Positions 59,242 through 64,000 of a stretch of DNA of 64,000 nt are shown here, one piece after another (position 1 is the first letter of the stretch; each line of letters opens with the position of its first letter). The DNA lies in contig NC_030389.2 of the NCBI RefSeq assembly GCF_001625215.2, forward strand, positions 34,275,454 to 34,339,453, given 5' to 3'. Both the position numbers and the translations under genes were made by a program. This DNA is from Daucus carota subsp. sativus (Eukaryota > Streptophyta > Magnoliopsida > Apiales > Apiaceae). The notes under the pieces were generated by a model. The model had not been told where the DNA came from. It worked only from the letters and a program-made list of their open reading frames with translations, and made no database searches.

Positions 59242-60618
59242 CTGTAAGTTGCACAACTTTCAGTGCAAATTTTCACATATTAAGCCAAGAAATTGTTAAT
59301 CATCAAGCATTAAGAGTGTTGCTAGTTTCTCTTTCGAATGGATTATCCTAGTTCTGCCGTTTTTCCAGAGAACATATTTCAGACCGAAAAGAAATAGTCA
59401 CAACACACAAAGGGCATAACATTCTACCTTGTTTCCTTGTTCAGCTCCATATCCTTATTAAGGGCAATTTCTTGAAACATTAATGGTCATATGTTAGAAA
59501 AAATAATAAATGGCTAAACCAAGTTGCAAGAGACTATAAGACATTTAAATTATAATTACTACACCTGAGCAAATGTCCAGGCTGCATCATTTTAGAAGTA
59601 GATCAATTTGGAGTCGCCTCAAGAATTTATGGATATTTTGAAAGTTAACCTAAGCAGATAAATTAACCTACCTAAAAAACCATAGTACACACAAGAACAT
59701 GATAAAATATGTAAAACATTCATAAATAGAAGCATACAAAACTCTTTCCCAAACCCTGTAATTTGCTCAAATCATGATCAGGGACACCCTGGCGTGCAAA
59801 AGACCATCAGAGGATTCAGCCTAAAAAACACAAAGAATCAATAACAACAAAAATTAGTAGTGACCCGTTTGAGCTTAGGACATAAATAAACATAATTCAA
59901 GCCAAAAAAACACAAAGAACCGATAACAACAAATTTTTGCAGTGACCCATTCAAGTTAACAAAGAACCAAACAAAATGAATTAGCATTATGGATCTTCTG
60001 ATCATATTTACCAAACTGTTCGTACAAGAAGCTACTAAAAACAGTTTCTCACTTTGTTGCCTAACTGCTCCCTCATCACCTAAAAAACCATAGCACACAC
60101 AAGAACATGATAAGATATGAAATAAAAGCATACCGAACTCTTTCCCAAACCCTGTAATTTGCAGAAATCTTGATCAGGGACCCCCCTTGGGTGCAGAAGA
60201 CCATCAGAGTATTCAACTAAAAAAAACACAAAGAATCAATAGCAACAAAAATTAGCAGTTACCCATTTGAGGTGAAGACATAATGAAACACAATCAAAGC
60301 CAAAAAAAAACACAAAAAATTGATAACAACAAACATCTGCAGTGACCCGTTCGAGTTAAAATCATCACTAAACATAATTTAATCCAAAGAAACATTAATA
60401 TAAAAAATCAGTGTAATCGTAGAAAAGCAGAGCTGAAAAATGAGAGATTATGCAAGAAAGTGGCTCTTATAAACATGTTCAACTTGATGCCCACAACAAA
60501 ATCACATTCTAATGAAATCGGTGATAATACAGTCAGTTGGGCATTTGATCGAACACCTTATTACCAATCTTATTTATGTGTAATCAAGTAACAAACACTC
60601 ACCCTACCCGAAACCGAC

Positions 60619-60865
60619 CTTAACAGCAGCACACCAATCAATCAGGGTTCCAGCCACAAAAACTTCGCAACCACCCTGTAAATCTTTCGGCAAGTATACC
60701 CTATGAAATGTATAATATATAAAATTGAGATGGACATTTGGTAAATCACAAAAAGAAAGAGTAGAAATCTGAGAAAATAATACCGGAAGAAGATTCACGA
60801 CTAAGCTAGAGAAGAAGAAGAGGACGCCCACCGGAAGAATAACAGCTGTTAGCAACAATCGCTAT
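60619..60865 (-). pseudogene. Captured 5' fragment of lysophosphatidic acid acyltransferase 2 (LPAT2)
   Basis: The first exon (60865-60783) encodes AVILPVGVLFFFSSLVVNL, the N-terminal membrane segment of plant LPAT2, and is cut by GTATTA. The second (about 60674-60619) matches VVAELLWLEL...LIDWWAGVKV and reads VVAKFLWLEP, then LIDWCAAVK in a shifted frame. The initiator is ATA (60865-60863) instead of ATG, and a small frameshift follows it. LPAT2 makes phosphatidic acid in the ER; this is only a non-functional remnant inside the inner Helitron. Confidence 0.75.
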
Positions 60866-61444
60866 AGCCAAGCCAGCCGAACAAAGAGGTCCAACAGTGT
60901 GTGCGAAGCTAATTTTCAAGCAAGAAATAATCAAGCGAAAAGTAACGATTGCCGGAGGATCATTTATAACAACTGTCCGAGGAGATGATGAGGCTTCAGT
61001 ACAACTGTCCGAGGAGATGATGAGGCTTCAGTTACGAAACCGATCAGCCAGGCATAAAATATAATAAAAATTAAATAAGAAGAAAAGAGGCAGCGGAATA
61101 ATTGAGATATGCTGAGAGGAGAGAATTCAGTTTAAGAGCAAGGAGGGAAGAGCCACGTCAGCCGCCCGGGATTTTCCTTTATATAGATATATAGATATAA
61201 GATTCTTGAGCAATCAGATGAATTTTCTGATGGGCCTGTGCTTCCAAGTCTTTAAGATATGGCCTTTTGAGTTGAGTACAACTTTTCTTGAGCAATCAAG
61301 TACATGTTTTGTTGGGCCTCTGCTTTCAACTCTTAAACTTATGGGCTTTCTATAATGTGAATTATACTGGCCGTAATTTGTATGCAGAATTATACACGTG
61401 CTAGTGCGGATGTGTCTTTCGGTGTGTACAGTAACTGACTAGTG

Positions 61445-61822
61445 TTAGAGCAAGTCCAATAGGTGTGCTAAATCAAGTCTTAAATCCAAAAATAAGGAAT
61501 ATGGGATAAAATTGCACTCCAACACTATGCTAGTGATGTGCTAAATCACTAGCACAAGCTTCCCCTTCCCTATTTTTAGAATATGCTAGCCACTCCTAAA
61601 CTATTTTTATCATTAAAATATTCATTTCTCTCTCTTCTCCACATCATTTCCCTCTCTCCTCCACACCAAAGTTGTTTAAATTTAATATTATTATAATAAT
61701 AGGGAATGAATATAGGGAGTACTATTGGAGCTCATGTGCTAAATCTTGTGCTAAATCACTAGGACATATTATTTTATAATATTTTTAGGGAACCCTTTAG
61801 CATAGTGTTGGACTTACTCTTA
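61445..61822. mobile_element. PIF/Harbinger-type (Tourist-like) MITE
   Basis: The element occupies 61448-61819 (372 bp). The termini are gagcaagtccaataggtgtg and, as complement, gagtaagtccaacactatg. It is flanked by TTA on both sides, the usual Harbinger target. Paired blocks ctagtgatgtgctaaatcac and gtgctaaatcactagg lie inside. Non-coding. Confidence 0.8.
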
Positions 61823-62060
61823 CCGCTTTATAGGCATTTTTACAGATAGAAGTTTCGAGTTACTACTTTCGTCCATTTTTAATTATCATATTTATAAAAA
61901 AAAAAATTTGAAAAAGTCACTTTTTGCGCTTCTATGTTCTGTTAGGGGTCAAGAGTTTCACTTATTTAAAATTTTGAAACACAAACTGGGAATTTAACAA
62001 TCCTAACTTCTCTTCTCACCTCACTTTTTTCTTCTTACAAGTTACAACGTGTTTAATTTT

Positions 62061-62952
62061 AAATATTTTACTGTCTCTTCCTTTTGTTTTTAATGTTTTC
62101 TTAATTCTGCTCTAAAATGTTATTCTCTCTCAAATTAGGGTTTTGAGAGTCGACTCCCAACATTAGCCGTCACTTCTCCATTCTTCACCTTCATCCTCTA
62201 CATCCACCAAATCATTTTCGCTCTCCCATCTTCTCCACTATTTATCTATTTTTTGTTTTTCAATAAAATCGAGTGTTGCTTAAACCTCGAAGATTCCAAT
62301 CGAGTTTTATTTTCAGATCTGTTTCGGATTTGAGCTTGGACTTGATTGTTTTCTGAATAAATCAGATCTTTTGAAATCAAAGGTCCGATTGTGTTTTTCC
62401 GTCTCGCCTTTTGGCGTGTGTTGATTTAGTACCCAATTTCTAGGTGTTATATTTGTGGTTGTTATGTCTTCATGCATTATCAATGAGAATGATTGGGATG
62501 GAGTTTTGGGAGATCTGGTTTATCGCATCATTAATATTTTCGGCTGGCTCCCGGCATGTAGATAGCTGGGGTATGCTTGGAACGGTGGTGATCGCATGTG
62601 CTCACCTTTCACAAATTATAGTTGTTCATTATTCGAGGATTCTTGTTCCTCATTACTTAGTTTTTACAACTGAGTCGTCTGAACATTGCAACAGCCATGG
62701 AGCTATTGTGAAGCTACCATTTTCGGGATTGATGTAGGCTGGATTACTCGAGAAGCCTTTGTATTCATTTTCAATTTCAAGAATCATTGGATTCATTGTG
62801 TTAAGCAGTCTTGAAACAATGCGGCTATTTGTTTAGCTCGTTTTATTGTTTATTAACCTGATTGCATAGTCAGTTGGGGATCTGTCCCGACTAGACTTGT
62901 TTTAATTTAATGGAGTGAATTTGCATTTTGTCAAAAAAAAAAATATTTTACT
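62061..62952 (+). mobile_element. Poly(A)-tailed retroposon, LINE-derived or retrocopy
   Basis: The sequence 62073-62940 ends in a run of A after ttgcattttgtc. It is flanked by the exact 12-bp duplication aaatattttact (62061-62072 and 62941-62952), the mark of LINE-type target-primed insertion. The 5' part (ctctctcaaattagggtttt) and the 3' end before the A-run resemble plant L1 ends. The 97-codon open frame at 62444-62737 shows no reverse transcriptase or known domain. It is either a non-autonomous LINE derivative or a processed copy of an unknown transcript. Confidence 0.7.
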
Positions 62953-63407
62953 TCACAATATATACAATTATTTCAAAAATTAATGTGTAAATCTTTTACT
63001 ATTATATTATATTATTTTGGGTAATTGCAAGTGTAGTCAAACCATTAATTTCTCTCTCTCATAATTGCAACGTATTACAAACACAAAGAAAAGTCAAAGC
63101 AATATTTTAGAACAACATTACCAGGAAAATGCAATGTTGGACCTGGACAACACCCTGGGAAGCATCCAACCACTGTCTTCTGTTCCTATCGTTGACTTTT
63201 TCTCTCCCCCGTGTAAACCTTGAAACAAAACACACACCCTTGTAATAAACACATGAAGAAACAGGTTCATGAAGAAACAAGTTCATGAATCAGAGCTAGA
63301 GAGCTGACCAATCAGCTTGAGATTCACAAGTTTGAATCTTTTTGTGACCTCAGGTACTTTCTAAGCTAGCCCTTTTGATTCTTGTTGTTTTTTTTTACTG
63401 CTAAGTT
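62953..63407. promoter_or_regulatory. Upstream region of the OBERON-like gene
   Basis: About 455 bp between the retroposon and the start codon. It contains the presumed promoter and leader; a cctcag|gtactt stretch at 63351-63358 could be a splice junction of a leader intron. No distinct box can be assigned with confidence. Confidence 0.3.
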
Positions 63408-64000
63408 ATGGTGAAAGATAGAGAAAATTCTAGTGATAGCAAGAAGAATCAGTTTGTTTTTGGTGAAAGTAATGGAGGCCCAGATGAAAAGATTGGATTT
63501 TTTGAAAAGGGTATTAATTTTCTTGGAAAATCAGATAAAGATTGTGATGGGTCTCAGTTAAAATCCTTGAAAATTGGGTCTTCTGGCTCTCAAGAACTCA
63601 CTCTTAGTTATCTGTGTGATAATTCCAAGTTGGGTTTTCTTGATAAAGAGATTTTGTTGAGTTCTAATGAGAAAGTGAGTGGTAAAGGTAAAGAAATTGT
63701 TTCTGAGGATCAGAATCAAGGAAATGGTAGATGGGTGGAGAGAGATTTTTTACAGCTGAGTAATGAGAATAGGGGAAGTTCTTTGAAAAGAGAGGTTGAG
63801 GATGATGAAGTCGATAGGGAAATTAGGGAAAAGAAGCCGAAGATAGAAACTCTTAATCTGTCTTTAGGTTTGTCTGATGCATCAGATAATATGCAAAATG
63901 TTGAGCCTCCAATTCGGGCGATGCCTAGTAGGAGTGTACAATCGTTAGCACCTTCGAATAATAATACACAAACCACATACTCAAATGATTTTAGTGCTAA
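63408..64000 (+). CDS. OBERON-like PHD-finger protein, N-terminal part (runs off the window)
   Basis: An uninterrupted frame from ATG 63408 to the window edge (197 codons) is rich in Ser, Asn, Lys and Glu. It contains ELTLSYLCD, GRWVERDFLQLS, KKPKIETLNLSLGLSD and SRSVQSLAPSNNN, in the order found in the N-terminal half of OBERON 3/4 (TITANIA) proteins. These nuclear proteins carry a PHD finger and a coiled coil further downstream and support meristem establishment; those domains are beyond the window. Minus-strand open frames here are shadows. The start is chosen because upstream sequence is AT-rich and lacks an in-frame ATG close by. Identification is from memory of family motifs. Confidence 0.7.
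   Translation, partial: MVKDRENSSDSKKNQFVFGESNGGPDEKIGFFEKGINFLGKSDKDCDGSQLKSLKIGSSGSQELTLSYLCDNSKLGFLDKEILLSSNEKVSGKGKEIVSEDQNQGNGRWVERDFLQLSNENRGSSLKREVEDDEVDREIREKKPKIETLNLSLGLSDASDNMQNVEPPIRAMPSRSVQSLAPSNNNTQTTYSNDFSA

Larger units (their letters stand above)
57964..61195 (-). mobile_element. Inner Helitron with captured fragments of three host genes
   Basis: On the - strand it starts TCTATATATCTATATAAAGG at 61195 (preceded by A). It ends with a hairpin CCCGCGC/GCGCGGG (loop GAA), then TTATACAC and CTAG at 57967-57964, followed by T. Length is 3232 bp. It carries pieces of LPAT2, an aminotransferase and RPL27a (listed separately), all on the element's own strand. A roughly 408-bp internal tandem duplication (copies from about 59679 and 60087) and a 33-bp tandem pair near 60980-61035 (acaactgtccgaggagatga) are also present. 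No Rep/helicase gene is seen. It is inserted seven bases inside the 5' end of the outer Helitron. Confidence 0.82.
48203..61202 (-). mobile_element. Outer Helitron carrying an RPA70-like gene, with nested insertions (13 kb)
   Basis: On the - strand the 3' end is a GC-rich hairpin (CGCGCGGAGCGCG near 48215-48228), then TTTTCATCT and CTAG at 48206-48203, followed by T. The proposed 5' end is TCTTATA at 61202-61196, preceded by A. It continues, after the nested Helitron is removed, as TTTTATATAAAGGAGG and GAGCTGACGTGGC at 57963 and below. This matches the 5' ends of the other Helitrons (TATATAAAGG...GGCGGCTNACGTGGC). Subtracting the nested Helitron and LTRs leaves about 4.5 kb. It carries an eight-exon RPA70-like gene but no Rep/helicase, so it cannot move on its own. 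Confidence 0.7.

Noticed and set aside
1-64000. CRISPR arrays, rRNA genes, bacterial operons
   Set aside because: None are present. The window is plant nuclear DNA, and its repeats are transposons or microsatellites.

Overview
The window is nuclear DNA of a flowering plant, and its gene families point to a eudicot. The evidence is spliced genes with GT..AG introns, an AT-rich background and several plant-specific families: receptor-like proteins (RLPs), a CYP71 cytochrome P450, a TMK receptor kinase, an EAR-motif zinc finger protein and an OBERON-like PHD protein. It also has typical plant transposons. I cannot name the family or species from sequence alone.

Layout. 1-3.35 kb: Helitron-derived sequence, namely a 363-bp tandem array, a 0.62-kb Helitron and a 1.49-kb Helitron whose empty target site can be rebuilt. 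4.1-12.6 kb: three tandem leucine-rich-repeat RLP loci on the + strand. The first is a pseudogene (nonsense codon plus frameshift), the second is intact and the third is a broken remnant. 13.3-15.2 kb: a complete two-exon CYP71-type P450 on the - strand. 15.4-26 kb: a long gene-free stretch with a Helitron end, Stowaway-like MITEs, tandem repeats and a 773-bp fold-back element with a perfect 9-bp target duplication. 26.1-29.2 kb: a complete two-exon TMK-type receptor kinase on the - strand. 29.9-32.8 kb: MITEs of several superfamilies. 34.1-41 kb: a second RLP cluster on the + strand, with one intact gene and one decayed gene split by a non-autonomous hAT transposon, plus an F-box remnant. 45.1-45.9 kb: a C2H2 zinc-finger repressor gene. 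48.2-61.2 kb: a 13-kb nest of Helitrons and LTRs. 61.4-62.95 kb: a Harbinger-type MITE and a poly(A)-tailed retroposon. 63.4 kb to the right edge: the first exon of an OBERON-like gene.

The 13-kb nest is the most interesting part. An outer minus-strand Helitron (48203-61202) carries an RPA70-like single-stranded-DNA-binding gene. Its eight exons join in frame into a 482-residue protein. Its second intron is 6 kb long and holds a solo copia-like LTR, which itself holds a 3.65-kb solo LTR; each has its own 5-bp target duplication. A second Helitron (57964-61195) sits seven bases inside the outer Helitron's 5' end. It carries degraded pieces of three unrelated host genes: lysophosphatidic acid acyltransferase 2, an LL-diaminopimelate-aminotransferase-like gene and ribosomal protein L27a, all in the element's own orientation.

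Functionally, the two intact RLPs are predicted cell-surface immune receptors without kinase domains. The broken copies around them show birth-and-death evolution of a tandem resistance-type cluster. The TMK, P450, zinc-finger and OBERON genes look like ordinary single-copy neighbours.
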